Assembly: GCF_030676955.1 (NCBI RefSeq)
Contig: NZ_JAUUUU010000002.1
Coordinates: 124,001 to 188,000, forward strand
DNA: 64,000 nt
Reading direction: 5' to 3'
From: Porticoccus litoralis
GTDB lineage: Bacteria > Pseudomonadota > Gammaproteobacteria > Pseudomonadales > Porticoccaceae
Under the pieces are notes generated by a model. It ran no database searches. It worked only from the letters and a program-made list of their open reading frames with translations, and was not told where the DNA came from. A program made the translations under genes and the position numbers. Positions 48,758 to 58,083 of this stretch are shown here, piece by piece. Numbering within the stretch: the stretch's first letter is position 1; each line of letters begins with the position of its first letter.

Positions 48758-49648
48758 CTAGTGGAGTGTTGGTGGACTTTCGTCGAACAAGCGGTCGATA
48801 TCCGCTTGATGGAAGCCATAGTGCTGATGACAGAACTCACAATGGATGTCGATAACACCCCGTTCTTCCAGAATGCCTTGTAGCTCTTCTTGACCCAGTG
48901 AAGTCAATGCCTGCGCTATTCTTTCCTCAGAACAGCTGCAGGCGAATTGCACTGGACTGGGGTCAAAAAGGCGCAGTTCGTCCTGGTGAAAGAGGCGGTA
49001 GAGAAGTTCGCTGTGCTCCAGATTCAGTTGTTCCTCAGGAGTCACAGTCGCGGCCAGCTGGCTCACATGTTCCCAGAGTTGTTTGTTGGCTTCAGGGTCG
49101 GCTTCTTTTTGATGGGGAAGAGCCTGAATTAGCAGTCCTGCCGCACGGGGTGTTTCAGTGCTTGCCTCGGCACTGAGCCAGATGCGCGTGGTGAGTTGCT
49201 CAGATTGATAAAAATAGTCTTCGAGACAGCCGGACAGGCTGTCGGCTTCCAGTGGAACGATGCCCTGATAACGCTCTCCCTGATTGGGGGTGATCGTCAG
49301 GCTGAGGGTGCCGGTTCCGATCAGGTCTTGCAGGGCCAGTGTTTCTTCATACTCGAATTCGTGATCAAAACGGGCGATGGCTCTCAGGTGGTGGTGGCGG
49401 GTGCAGTCAGCCATGATGGTCGACAGTGGTCCACTGCCTTGGGCCTGGAGCGTCAGGACGCCATCAAATTTCAGGGTGGCGCTCAGCAGGCCGACGGCCG
49501 CCATAAATTCTCCCAGCAGCTCCCTGACCGGTGCTGGATAGTCAGCATTAGACAGTACGCGCTGATAACTGTCTTGTAGAGTCAGTATTTCGCCGCGAAT
49601 ATCGGAATGCTCGAAGATGAAGCGTTGTAGCTGATCGGCATGACTCAT
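48758..49648 (-). CDS. hslO: Redox-regulated chaperone Hsp33
   Basis: About 296 residues from ATG 49648, with GGAGG seven bases upstream. Hsp33 is activated by oxidants and holds unfolding proteins. The N-terminal domain contains LLSATLKFDGVLTLQAQGSG and RHHHLRAIARF-type motifs. The C-terminal zinc switch is complete: CSCSEERIAQAL with CxC and HCEFCHQHYGF with CxxC. The neighbouring hslR encodes Hsp15, so two heat-shock genes share this locus, with a DUF4124 gene between them. Confidence 0.94.
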   Translation of the reverse strand: MSHADQLQRFIFEHSDIRGEILTLQDSYQRVLSNADYPAPVRELLGEFMAAVGLLSATLKFDGVLTLQAQGSGPLSTIMADCTRHHHLRAIARFDHEFEYEETLALQDLIGTGTLSLTITPNQGERYQGIVPLEADSLSGCLEDYFYQSEQLTTRIWLSAEASTETPRAAGLLIQALPHQKEADPEANKQLWEHVSQLAATVTPEEQLNLEHSELLYRLFHQDELRLFDPSPVQFACSCSEERIAQALTSLGQEELQGILEERGVIDIHCEFCHQHYGFHQADIDRLFDESPPTLH

Positions 49649-49737
49649 GCTGTGGCCTCCATAAAAGGGCGGCGAATGTAGAGATGTTTGGAGGTTTTGT
49701 CCAGAGGCCCAACGAGTTCTGCTTTTAGCAAGTTGGG

Positions 49738-50178
49738 TCAAGAACAGTACTTGTCAATTTCTCGAGCCAGTTTGTCTGCTCGCTGCTGCCGTTCTTCCTC
49801 GGTGACAATGACCTCCTTGCCATTCTTGTCGATAAAGGCAACCCGACCGCGCAAGACCGACAGTTGGTTTTTTGCCCGTTGGCAGGCTTGTTGTTGGTTT
49901 GCTTCCTGCTGCTGTTTTTCAGCCTGCTGCCGTAGCCGGTAGTTTTTTTCTTCTGGCGTTTCACCGGCGAACACCTGTTTTAATTTATCCGTTTCCGAAG
50001 TGCTTGAGTCGCTGTTGAGTGGACGGAGCTGACCGGAAATGTCTTTGCTGGCGGTTTCGTTCTCCGGCGGTTTGTCGGAGTAATGGATTTTTCCGTCGGC
50101 ATCTTTCCACTGATATATCTCGCTAAATACCATCAATGGCAAGATCAGCACTAGCGTGCAAAGAGTTGTGCGAATCAT
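49738..50178 (-). CDS. DUF4124-domain exported protein
   Basis: A 146-residue protein. A short signal peptide (MIRTTLCTLVLILPLMVFS) is followed by the DUF4124 motif EIYQWKDADGKIHYSDKPP at about residues 20-40, which typically packs a beta-hairpin at the periplasmic or envelope side. The rest is a charged helix, very rich in Gln and Arg (residues 80-100), and a C-terminal coiled segment ending in YCS. The function is unknown. Its ATG overlaps the hslR stop (ATGA), so it is cotranscribed with hslR. Confidence 0.8.
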   Translation of the reverse strand: MIRTTLCTLVLILPLMVFSEIYQWKDADGKIHYSDKPPENETASKDISGQLRPLNSDSSTSETDKLKQVFAGETPEEKNYRLRQQAEKQQQEANQQQACQRAKNQLSVLRGRVAFIDKNGKEVIVTEEERQQRADKLAREIDKYCS

Positions 50179-50573
50179 AGGTTCTGCTCCTTGAATCGAT
50201 GAATCTGTCGGCGTTGTTTTTTGCTGGGGCGATGATCCAGAGAGGGGCGTGTAAGGTTGGCTGCTTTGCGCTCCTCAGCCTTTTTTTCGCGCTGAGCAAT
50301 ACTGTCTTCAGTTTCCTGGTAAAGGTGCACCGCCTCGCTGGCGCCACGCCGTTGTTCTGACAGCTTCTTGATCACTACCGTTTTTTCATCCCGGCCCTGG
50401 CGGATGACCAGCTGAATCCCAACTGTCACTTCTTTGCTGGGCTTGGCGCGTTGTCCGTCAATGTGTACCTTGCCGCCCTCAATGGCAGCCTTTGCCAGGG
50501 CACGGGTTTTGAAAAAGCGTCCTGCCCAGAGCCATTTGTCCAGTCGAACCTTGTCCTGACTCTGGTCATCCAT
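50175..50573 (-). CDS. hslR: Heat-shock protein 15 (S4 RNA-binding)
   Basis: About 132 residues from Met 50573 (MDDQSQDKVRLDKWLWAGRF); the frame also has ATG 50588. The shorter start leaves an 8-base overlap with yrfG. Hsp15 binds 50S subunits that carry peptidyl-tRNA after heat shock and helps recycle them. The S4 domain is VRLDKWLWAGRFFKTRALAK with GKVHIDGQRAKPSKEV, and a basic C-terminal tail rich in Arg and Lys follows. It sits in yrfG-hslR-DUF4124, as the yrfG-hslR(-hslO) order in enterics. Confidence 0.92.
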   Translation of the reverse strand: MDDQSQDKVRLDKWLWAGRFFKTRALAKAAIEGGKVHIDGQRAKPSKEVTVGIQLVIRQGRDEKTVVIKKLSEQRRGASEAVHLYQETEDSIAQREKKAEERKAANLTRPSLDHRPSKKQRRQIHRFKEQNL

Positions 50574-51225
50574 GGGGGAAAATCTCATTAAAATGTTGGA
50601 TGCTGGGAAAGCCGTTGACCTGGCGAGCCTGCTGTTTGCTGTCTGGTTGGCTGATGCCCAGCAAATGGCCGATACCGTACTTTTTTGCCGCCTTGAGTAC
50701 CTCTAGTGAGTCATCTATAAAGAGTGTTCTCTTAGGCTCAAAATGTTGCTGTTGTTTAAGTGCATGCCAGAAGTTAGGGGATTCTTTCGGATGGCCAAAC
50801 TGATGTGAGGTGTAGATGTGGTCGAGTAACGGGCCAATGCCGGTAAGCGATAGCTTCAGTTCCAGACTCTGGGGATGCGCATTGGTAATAAGCACCCGTT
50901 GTATGCCAGTTTCGCCCAGCTGAGTCAGGAATTCCTGAACGAAAGGCCGCTCAACGATGAGGTGCTCAACCTCTTTTTTTAACTCGCGGATGTTGACGGA
51001 GAGCTCTTTTGACCAGAATTCCAGGCAGTACCAGTCCAGGGTTCCTCGTTTTTCATTGAAACGATTGTGCAGGTCTTTGGTGGCTTGGTCGGGACAAACA
51101 CCATGATGCTCGGCATAGCGCTGGGGCAAATGGGTCAACCAGAAATAGTTGTCAAAATGCAGATCCAGCAGGGTGCCGTCCATATCCAGCAGCACCGTAT
51201 CAATGTTAGTCCAGTCAATCTTCAC
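50566..51225 (-). CDS. yrfG: HAD-family GMP/IMP nucleotidase YrfG
   Basis: About 219 residues from GTG 51225 (VKIDWTNIDTVLLDMDGTLLD); the frame remains open far upstream but the normal length is about 222. The haloacid-dehalogenase motif I is LLDMDGTLLD, motif II has VLITNAHPQS, and motif III/IV GHPKESPNFWHALK with LFIDDSLEVLKAA. In E. coli this enzyme removes phosphate from purine nucleotides. It diverges from nudE by 39 bases and is followed by hslR with a short overlap. Confidence 0.92.
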   Translation of the reverse strand: MKIDWTNIDTVLLDMDGTLLDLHFDNYFWLTHLPQRYAEHHGVCPDQATKDLHNRFNEKRGTLDWYCLEFWSKELSVNIRELKKEVEHLIVERPFVQEFLTQLGETGIQRVLITNAHPQSLELKLSLTGIGPLLDHIYTSHQFGHPKESPNFWHALKQQQHFEPKRTLFIDDSLEVLKAAKKYGIGHLLGISQPDSKQQARQVNGFPSIQHFNEIFPHG

Positions 51226-51264
51226 AGTTATAATGAAACGCCGCAGACGAGTGATGATTCCAGT

Positions 51265-51834
51265 ATGCCCACAAAACCCCGGATATTGAAGCGCCAGGCC
51301 TTGGCTAAAACTGCCCTTTTTAGTGTGGAACAGATGCAACTGGAGTTTACTAATAAAGAGCGACGAACTTATGAGCGTTTGATGCGCCCCGGTCGGGGTG
51401 CTGTGCTGATGGTGCCCATGCTGGATGCTGAAACTGTCCTGCTTGTGCGGGAGTATGGTGCCGGTATAGAAGATTACCATCTGTCGCTTCCGAAAGGTGC
51501 CATTGACGAAGGGGAAACCCCTCTTGAGGCAGCTAACCGGGAGTTGATGGAAGAGGTGGGCTACGGTGCCCGTCGTCTAGAGTTGATCAAATGCCTGACC
51601 CTATCGCCAGCTTATATGGAGCACGATATTCAGGTGGTGTTGGCAGAAGAGCTGTATAAAAAAAGTCTGCCCGGAGATGAACCCGAACCTATCGAGGTTG
51701 TTCCCTGGCCGATCAAAGATCTGCAAGCACTGGCCGAGCGCGATGATGTCAATGAAGGCCGGGCTCTTGCAGCGCTTTATATTGTCAGAGATTTACTCGC
51801 AGCTCGCAGCGGCGGTATAGGCAGCTCGGTGTAA
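51265..51834 (+). CDS. nudE: ADP compounds hydrolase NudE
   Basis: About 189 residues from ATG 51265. NudE is a Nudix pyrophosphatase acting on ADP-ribose and related ADP compounds. The Nudix box runs from Gly78 to Tyr100, with the core ANRELMEEVGY and all three catalytic glutamates. Preceding PGRGAVLMVPMLDAETVLLV and following LTLSPAYMEHDIQVVLAEEL complete the fold. It diverges from yrfG and is followed by cysQ after 4 bases, the nudE-cysQ order seen in many gammaproteobacteria. Confidence 0.94.
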   Translation: MPTKPRILKRQALAKTALFSVEQMQLEFTNKERRTYERLMRPGRGAVLMVPMLDAETVLLVREYGAGIEDYHLSLPKGAIDEGETPLEAANRELMEEVGYGARRLELIKCLTLSPAYMEHDIQVVLAEELYKKSLPGDEPEPIEVVPWPIKDLQALAERDDVNEGRALAALYIVRDLLAARSGGIGSSV

Positions 51835-51838
51835 TGTG

Positions 51839-52696
51839 ATGAAAACGAGTCTCCCTTTGGATGTTTCCCTGTTGGAGCAGGTTATATCGCTGGCTGTGTT
51901 GGCCGGTGAGGCCATCATGCCGTTCTATAGGAAAGTGGGCGAGTTGAGCGTTGATACAAAAGCGGATTGTTCTCCAGTTACTGAGGCCGATAGGGCAGCA
52001 GATCGCCTTCTGCAACGGCAATTGCCCTTGCTACTTGACCTGCCAGTGCTTTCCGAAGAAACAGAGGTTCCTTCTTATAAGCAGCGTGCTTCTTGGACGG
52101 ATTACTGGCTGGTTGATCCTTTGGACGGTACCCGGGAGTTTCTTTCCGGTAGTGGCGAATTTACCGTCAATATTGCGCTGATTTCCCATGGGTGCCCCGT
52201 CCTCGGTGTTGTCTATGTGCCAGTCTCGGGCGTTGGGTATGGCGGTTTGGTCGGCGGGGGTGCTTTCCGGTATGAGTCGGGTAGCTTGTGCTCAATCAAC
52301 GTGCGAACCATGGTTGAGCGCAAAGACAACGGCGAACCACTGACCTTGGTGGCTAGTCGTCGCCACGGCGGGGAGCGGGCTTCCCTATTGGGTGAAGCGT
52401 TGTCGGTGTATTTTGGCCGAGCGGAGGTGAAGCCGGTAGGTAGTTCGCTCAAACATTGTCTGGTTGCAGAAGGAAAGGCTGACCTTTGCGCCCATTTCTG
52501 GCCAACCTCTGAGTGGGACACAGCTGCAGGGCAGGCAATAGTTGAAGCGGCAGGGGGGCTGCTGGTTGATACCACCTTTCAACCCCTGCGTTATAACAGT
52601 AAGCCTTCCCTTCTCAATCCCAGTTTTTATGTCATTGCCGATCGTGATTTCGACTGGAGGCGCTGGCTGCCTTTAACTGGAGAGTTTCTAGAATAA
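51839..52696 (+). CDS. cysQ: 3'(2'),5'-bisphosphate nucleotidase CysQ
   Basis: About 285 residues from ATG 51839 (GTG 51836 is also in frame). CysQ dephosphorylates 3'-phosphoadenosine 5'-phosphate, a by-product of sulfate assimilation. It is an inositol-monophosphatase-fold protein: metal-binding Glu in LSEETEVPSY, DPLDGTREFLSG with the catalytic aspartates, and WPTSEWDTAAGQAIVEAAGG for the C-terminal metal site. No ribosome site is clear, so translation is probably coupled to nudE. Its last 9 bases overlap the end of convergent mrcA. Confidence 0.94.
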   Translation: MKTSLPLDVSLLEQVISLAVLAGEAIMPFYRKVGELSVDTKADCSPVTEADRAADRLLQRQLPLLLDLPVLSEETEVPSYKQRASWTDYWLVDPLDGTREFLSGSGEFTVNIALISHGCPVLGVVYVPVSGVGYGGLVGGGAFRYESGSLCSINVRTMVERKDNGEPLTLVASRRHGGERASLLGEALSVYFGRAEVKPVGSSLKHCLVAEGKADLCAHFWPTSEWDTAAGQAIVEAAGGLLVDTTFQPLRYNSKPSLLNPSFYVIADRDFDWRRWLPLTGEFLE

Positions 52697-55147
52697 ATCC
52701 TCTGGTCGCGGGTCGCCAGCGGCCCCCTGTGTATTCCCTGGCCCGTGACGTTCGGCCATGGGTGGCACATCTTCTTTGCGGAAAATTTCAAATATGGCAT
52801 TGCGGTGTTCGGGCCCAACACTCAAGCCGTTTTCCGGATCTATTCTGCCCATAACAATTCCTTCCGGTTGAGGGCGAATGATCTGGGGTTTGCCGGCCAG
52901 AGCTGTTTTCATAAAGTCGATCCAGATGGGCAGTGCTGCAGAGCCACCATATTCATTTCGGCCCAGCAGCTGGTTTTCATCAAACCCTACCCAGGTCGTT
53001 GTCACAATGTGTGTGCTGTAGCCGGAAAACCACGCGTCCCTCGGGCCATTGGTGGTGCCTGTTTTGCCTGCGATATCGTCCCGCTTCAGAACAAGTGCCT
53101 TCCGCCCGGTGCCTTTGCGAACCACATCCTTGAGAATAGAGTCGATGATAAAAGCCGTTCTCTCATCGATAATTCTTGGCGCTTCTGGGGGGGGAAGCTT
53201 GGCAGGTGCCACGATCTGATCAACCCCAACGTTGGTGTCCAAATCGGTGGGGCTTTCGCTCTGAATCTTTTCATCCGCAGGAATAACGCTGTTGCCTTCC
53301 TTTCCACAGCCACGGCACACCGTTAGCGGGGCTGCATGGAAAAGAATATTGCCTTCACTGTCTTCTACGCGTTCCACGAGGAAAGGTTCTACCCGATAGC
53401 CGCCATTGGCGAAGCTGGCATAGCCGGTGGCGATTTTCAGGGGGGTGACTGCATGGCTGCCCAATGCCAGGGACAGGTCGTGAGGCAATTGCGACGGATC
53501 AAATCCAAAGCGCTCCAGTCCTGATAATGCCTGGTTGATGCCCAGCGCCCGCAAGATGCGAATGGAGATCAGGTTGCGGGACAGATAAAGTGCCTGCCGG
53601 AGGCGGGTAGGGCCATAAAATTTTCCACTGTCGTTTTCAGGTCGCCAGCTGCTTTCCAATAGATCGTCCTCGAATACAACGGGGGCGTCATTGATGATGC
53701 TGGCGGGTGTGAAACCATTCTCTAATGCGGTGGTATAAATGAAAGGCTTGAAGTTTGAGCCAGGCTGCCTTTCGGCCTGGGTGACACGATTAAAGTGGCT
53801 TTGCTGGAAATCGAAGCCGCCCACCATGGCCTTTATGGCGCCATTTTCAGGGTCGAGTGCAGCCAGAGCTGCCTGGGCCTTGGGAAGCTGGCCAAGGTGC
53901 CAGCCATCTTCGTGTTGTTGCACTCGGATGAGATCGCCTACGGTAAAGATTTCCTGGGCACTCTTGATGGGCGCAGAGCGGCTATTTGGGCTGTTGAACT
54001 TGCGAAGGCCTTCAAGTCCCTGATTCCAGAGAATTTCTGTTTGTTCTTCATTGGGAAGCTGTACAAGCAACGACTGTTCTTTTACTTGCATGACAATAGC
54101 CGGTGACAGGCCGCCTAACGTCGGGGTTTCTCTAAGTGCCCCCATCCATTGCTCTTCCTTGAGTTGCCTTTTTTCAGGCCCGCGGTAACCGTGGCGACTA
54201 TCGTAGGCGATCAACCCATCCTGTACCGCCTTTTGGGCGCTTTGCTGTAGCTTGCTTTCGACGGTGGTATATACGCGATAACCATCGGTGTAGGCTGCAG
54301 TGCCAACCATGTCGATAATTTCCAGTCTGGCCATCTCGGCAACATAGGGTGCGTCCAGCTGACTGGTATAGCCGTGGTAGGTGGCGGTTACCGGCTCATT
54401 AACGGCTGATGTGTAGGTGTCCTCATCGATGTAATCCAGTGTAAACATCCTTTTTAAAATCCAGTTCCGGCGAATCAGGGCTCGATTCGGATTGGCCAGA
54501 GGGTTGTAGGCTGATGGTGCTTTGGGCAAGCCCGCAATCATGGCTAATTGGGCGAGATTGAGTTCATTGATGTGTTTGCCGTAATAGACTTGTGCCGCCG
54601 CTTCGATACCGTAGGCCCGGTTGCCCTGGTAAATTTTGTTGGCATACAACGTCAAGATCTCATTTTTTGTAAGCTCGTCTTCGATTCTGAGCGCAAGAAG
54701 GATTTCATTGAACTTGCGTGTGAACGTCTGTTTGTGGGTGAGAAAGAAGTTCCTCGCAACCTGCATGGTGATGGTGCTGCCACCTGTTTTGATTTCACCG
54801 GATGTCATTAATTGTGAAGCGGCACGCAACAGGCCCTTTATGTCTACGCCGGAGTGCGTATAAAAGCTGTCGTCTTCGGCTGATAGAAGGGCGTAAATGT
54901 AAGACACTGGAATTTCATCAAAGGTCACAGGGTTTCTTCGCATCTCCCCAAATTCACCAATAAGTTGTGAATCTTGTGAATAGATTCTCAAAGGAGTCTG
55001 CAGTTTTATCTCTCTGAGGCTTTCAACGGACGGCAGTTTGGGGCTAAGGTATAGATACAAACTGCCTGTGACGACAAGGCCGCCGCCGGCCGCACAGGCA
55101 AGCAGCCAAATCAAAAGGCTTGTTATTTTGAGAATAGGATGAGTCAT
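52688..55147 (-). CDS. mrcA: Penicillin-binding protein 1A
   Basis: An 819-residue bifunctional peptidoglycan synthase. An N-terminal membrane anchor (about 8-32) precedes the glycosyltransferase domain with EDDSFYTHSGVDIKGLLRA (catalytic Glu) and GGSTITMQVARNFFL. The transpeptidase has SxxK in PGSNFKPFIYTTALE, the SxN motif in SRNLIS, and KTGTTNGPRDAWF. The OB-like insertion of PBP1A is present between them. It diverges from pilM, a gammaproteobacterial constant that PilMNOPQ shares. Length is close to Pseudomonas PonA. Confidence 0.95.
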   Translation of the reverse strand: MTHPILKITSLLIWLLACAAGGGLVVTGSLYLYLSPKLPSVESLREIKLQTPLRIYSQDSQLIGEFGEMRRNPVTFDEIPVSYIYALLSAEDDSFYTHSGVDIKGLLRAASQLMTSGEIKTGGSTITMQVARNFFLTHKQTFTRKFNEILLALRIEDELTKNEILTLYANKIYQGNRAYGIEAAAQVYYGKHINELNLAQLAMIAGLPKAPSAYNPLANPNRALIRRNWILKRMFTLDYIDEDTYTSAVNEPVTATYHGYTSQLDAPYVAEMARLEIIDMVGTAAYTDGYRVYTTVESKLQQSAQKAVQDGLIAYDSRHGYRGPEKRQLKEEQWMGALRETPTLGGLSPAIVMQVKEQSLLVQLPNEEQTEILWNQGLEGLRKFNSPNSRSAPIKSAQEIFTVGDLIRVQQHEDGWHLGQLPKAQAALAALDPENGAIKAMVGGFDFQQSHFNRVTQAERQPGSNFKPFIYTTALENGFTPASIINDAPVVFEDDLLESSWRPENDSGKFYGPTRLRQALYLSRNLISIRILRALGINQALSGLERFGFDPSQLPHDLSLALGSHAVTPLKIATGYASFANGGYRVEPFLVERVEDSEGNILFHAAPLTVCRGCGKEGNSVIPADEKIQSESPTDLDTNVGVDQIVAPAKLPPPEAPRIIDERTAFIIDSILKDVVRKGTGRKALVLKRDDIAGKTGTTNGPRDAWFSGYSTHIVTTTWVGFDENQLLGRNEYGGSAALPIWIDFMKTALAGKPQIIRPQPEGIVMGRIDPENGLSVGPEHRNAIFEIFRKEDVPPMAERHGPGNTQGAAGDPRPEDLF

Positions 55148-55279
55148 GTTGAAGCCGTTTTAAAATCAGCGTGATATTATAGAGTCAAAGGAACAGCGAT
55201 ACACTACTTGCAAACTTGCGGGAAATAGTTAAAGTTCTCTGTTAGTTGCTTTGCGTAACCTAGGGAAAAGAAAACAAAA

Positions 55280-56347
55280 ATGGGAATTTTCAGTTTTCTA
55301 GACCAGCAACCCAAAAGTTTATTGGGGCTGGATATAAGCTCTTCTGCTGTGAAGTTGCTGGAGATAAGTAGAAGCGGTAGTCGTTACAAGGTGGAAAGCT
55401 ACCTGGTAAGGCCGTTGCCACCCAATACCGTTGTTGAAAAAAATATCAACAATGTCGAGGCCTTGGCAGAGACTATACGCAAGGTTGTTTCCCAAGCTAA
55501 GGCAAAGGCCAAGGATGCTGCCGTGGCAGTTTCAGGCTCTTCGGTGATCACAAAAGTGATTGAAATGCCGGCTGACCTCAATGAGCAGGCGATGGAGACA
55601 CAAATTGCTCTTGAGGCTGATCAGTATATTCCTTATCCCCTTGATGAAGTTGCCCTTGATTTCGAAGTAATTGGCCCTTCCCAGAACAACGCGGACCAGG
55701 TAGATGTCCTGTTGGCGGCCTGCCGGCGTGAGAATGTGGATTCACGAGCAGAGTCGTTGGAAATGGCCGGGTTGAATCCCAAGGTTGTAGACGTTGAAGT
55801 TTTTGCTGTGGAGCGGGCGTTTGAGTTGTTGGCGACACAGCTGGAAGAGCTGGGAGAGCAAGTGGTGGCTATCGCTGATGTGGGTGCCACCATGTTGACC
55901 TTAAGCGTTCTGGTGAATGGCAAGACCGTCTATACCCGGGAGCAGCTTTTTGGGGGCAAGCAAGTAACGGAAGAAATCCAGCGGCGTTACGGGCTTTCTC
56001 TGGAAGAGGCGGGCCAAGCCAAGAAGCAGGGTGGCCTACCTGAAGATTATGTGTCTGAGGTGCTTGAGCCTTTTAAGGATGCCTTGGTGCAGCAGATTTC
56101 TCGCTCATTGCAATTCTTCTTTTCATCCAGCCAATACAACTATGTTGACCAGTTGATTATGGCTGGAGGTGTCTCTGCTATGGAGGGTTTGAGGGATGAG
56201 GTGGAAGAAAAGCTGGGACTGCCAACGATGCTGGCTAACCCGTTTGCTGATATGGAAGTGTCGGGCAAGGTAGATGCTGTTGCACTAAGTAATGATGCTC
56301 CTGCTATGTTGATTGCAGCGGGTCTGGCGCTGAGGGGATTGGAATAG
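55280..56347 (+). CDS. pilM: Type IV pilus assembly ATPase-like protein PilM
   Basis: A 355-residue actin/FtsA-like cytoplasmic protein that couples the PilNO inner-membrane complex to the motor. Motifs are LGLDISSSAVKLLEIS (phosphate 1), VAIADVGATMLTLSVLVNG (phosphate 2), and IMAGGVSAMEGLRDEVEEKL (adenosine). It is first of pilMNOPQ; the pilN start follows after one base. PilM also binds the cytoplasmic PilN tail. Confidence 0.96.
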   Translation: MGIFSFLDQQPKSLLGLDISSSAVKLLEISRSGSRYKVESYLVRPLPPNTVVEKNINNVEALAETIRKVVSQAKAKAKDAAVAVSGSSVITKVIEMPADLNEQAMETQIALEADQYIPYPLDEVALDFEVIGPSQNNADQVDVLLAACRRENVDSRAESLEMAGLNPKVVDVEVFAVERAFELLATQLEELGEQVVAIADVGATMLTLSVLVNGKTVYTREQLFGGKQVTEEIQRRYGLSLEEAGQAKKQGGLPEDYVSEVLEPFKDALVQQISRSLQFFFSSSQYNYVDQLIMAGGVSAMEGLRDEVEEKLGLPTMLANPFADMEVSGKVDAVALSNDAPAMLIAAGLALRGLE

Positions 56348-56348
56348 T

Positions 56349-56930
56349 ATGGCCAAGATTAACCTCCTTCCCTGGCGTGAGGCTTACCGCGCCGAGAAGA
56401 AAAAGGAATTCATCACCCTCATGTGTGTGATGTTGATTGTGGGAGCATTGGTGGCTTTTGGTTGGGATCGCGTGGTTAACGCTCAAATATCCAATCAAGA
56501 AAGCAGAAATCAGTTGCTCAAGAGTGAGATTGCCAAACTCGATAAACAGGTTGCTGAGATTAAGGAGCTTAAAAAGCGTCGCCAAGACCTCCTGGATCGT
56601 ATGCAGGTGATACAGGAGCTGCAGGGCAACAGGCCAGAAATTGTTAAGCTGTATGACGAGTTTGTGCGGGCAATTCCCGACGGTGTCTACTTTACCAAGA
56701 TGACGTTAAAGGGTAGTCGCATTTCCCTGGTCGGCTATGCCGAATCCAACAATCGCGTATCCGCTTTGATGAGACAGTTGGATGCATCCTATAAGTTTTC
56801 AGAGCCGAATTTGACCAAGGTTCAGGCAGATCAAACCCTCGGTGAAGACGGCAGTCGCTTTGAGATGCGTGCAAAAGTCATCGCTTCTCCGGCAGAGGAT
56901 GATGCTGCCATGGGTAAGGGAGATGCATGA
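56349..56930 (+). CDS. pilN: Type IV pilus alignment protein PilN
   Basis: A 193-residue inner-membrane protein. The cytoplasmic N-terminus MAKINLLPWREAYRAEKKKE holds the conserved INLLPWR PilM-binding motif. A single membrane helix covers about residues 23-43, followed by a periplasmic coiled coil (about 45-90) and a ferredoxin-like domain. It forms heterodimers with PilO, whose start overlaps by 4 bases. Confidence 0.95.
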   Translation: MAKINLLPWREAYRAEKKKEFITLMCVMLIVGALVAFGWDRVVNAQISNQESRNQLLKSEIAKLDKQVAEIKELKKRRQDLLDRMQVIQELQGNRPEIVKLYDEFVRAIPDGVYFTKMTLKGSRISLVGYAESNNRVSALMRQLDASYKFSEPNLTKVQADQTLGEDGSRFEMRAKVIASPAEDDAAMGKGDA

Positions 56931-57541
56931 TGGCACTGAATGAAACATTTCAGCAGTTAAAAGACTTCAATTATGCGGACCCGGATTTTGAGACGGTCGG
57001 GGTTTGGCCTCTGCCTGTCAGGGGAATCATTCTTGTTTTGATCCTTTCTCTTGTCTTGGTGGGAACGTACTACTTCCATATTAAAGATATGGGAGTGCAA
57101 TTGCAGAAGGTTCAGGCTCAGGAAGTGAAGCTGAAAAAAACCTTTGAAAAAAGAGCGTTTGAAGCAGCCAATCTTGAAGAGTATCGAGAGCAGATGGCTG
57201 AAATGGAAAAAATCTTTGGTGCTCTGTTGGCTCAACTCCCCAGTGATACTGAAGTACCTGGTTTACTGGAAGATATTACCGAATTGGGGCAGGGGGCGAG
57301 CCTTAATATTGCCAGTATTACACTGCAGCCGGAACGTTCTGCTGAATTCTACGTGGAATTACCTATCAAGATCGTCGCTCAAGGTGGCTATCACGATGTC
57401 GGTGCCTTTGTAAGTGGTGTTGCGGGCCTGCCTCGTATTGTGACTTTGCATGATTTCAGCTTGTCAGCAAGAGGGAATGGCGGCCTTCTAGCTCTTGAGA
57501 TTGAAGCAAAAACCTACCGCTACAAGACGCAGGAAGACTGA
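56927..57541 (+). CDS. pilO: Type IV pilus alignment protein PilO
   Basis: A 204-residue inner-membrane protein with one helix near residues 32-50 (GIILVLILSLVLVGTYYFH), a periplasmic coiled coil (about 55-95) and a C-terminal ferredoxin-like domain (LEDITELGQGASLNIASI). It pairs with PilN and binds PilP. ATG 56927 and ATG 56930 are adjacent; either gives an overlap with the pilN stop, implying coupling. Confidence 0.95.
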   Translation: MMALNETFQQLKDFNYADPDFETVGVWPLPVRGIILVLILSLVLVGTYYFHIKDMGVQLQKVQAQEVKLKKTFEKRAFEAANLEEYREQMAEMEKIFGALLAQLPSDTEVPGLLEDITELGQGASLNIASITLQPERSAEFYVELPIKIVAQGGYHDVGAFVSGVAGLPRIVTLHDFSLSARGNGGLLALEIEAKTYRYKTQED

Positions 57542-57543
57542 AA

Positions 57544-58080
57544 ATGGCCAGGTTGATGGGTTTGTTTTTTGTTTTCGTCAGCTGTGTTCTCGCATCAGGC
57601 TGTGCTGGCGACGGTGAACATAAAGATTTACAACAGTTTATGAAGGAAGTGAAGGCTCGCCCATCCGGTGATATTGAGCCTATACCGACCTTCCGTTCCT
57701 ACAAGACGTTCAGGTATGGCGCAATTGCCATGCGTAGTCCATTTGATCCACCACTTTTGGTGGCTGATGGTGAAAAACTGGCCGGCAAAAATACGGTTGA
57801 TGCTCCCAATGAGTCCCGTAAGAAAGAGTATTTGGAATCATACAACTTTGCAGCTTTGTCGATGGTCGGCATTCTGTCGCAAGATGGAATGATCTGGTCA
57901 TTGATTAACGATGGCAGTGGGGGAATACACCGGGTAACCGTTGGCAATTACCTTGGGAAAAACCATGGGCGAATTAAAACGATTACTGAATCCAAGGTTG
58001 AGGTGGTAGAAATCGTTCCCGATGGCAAGGGAAACTGGGTCGAGCGTCCGCGGACCCTGGCTCTGAGAGAGAAGGAATAA
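57544..58080 (+). CDS. pilP: Type IV pilus inner-membrane lipoprotein PilP
   Basis: A 178-residue lipoprotein. The signal peptide ends in the lipobox LASGC with Cys20. The flexible stretch to about residue 70 binds PilNO, and the C-terminal beta-sandwich with IWSLINDGSGGIHRVTVGNYLG and the conserved GNYLGKNHGRI contacts PilQ. Only two bases separate it from the pilO stop and three from pilQ. Confidence 0.95.
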   Translation: MARLMGLFFVFVSCVLASGCAGDGEHKDLQQFMKEVKARPSGDIEPIPTFRSYKTFRYGAIAMRSPFDPPLLVADGEKLAGKNTVDAPNESRKKEYLESYNFAALSMVGILSQDGMIWSLINDGSGGIHRVTVGNYLGKNHGRIKTITESKVEVVEIVPDGKGNWVERPRTLALREKE

Positions 58081-58083
58081 TCG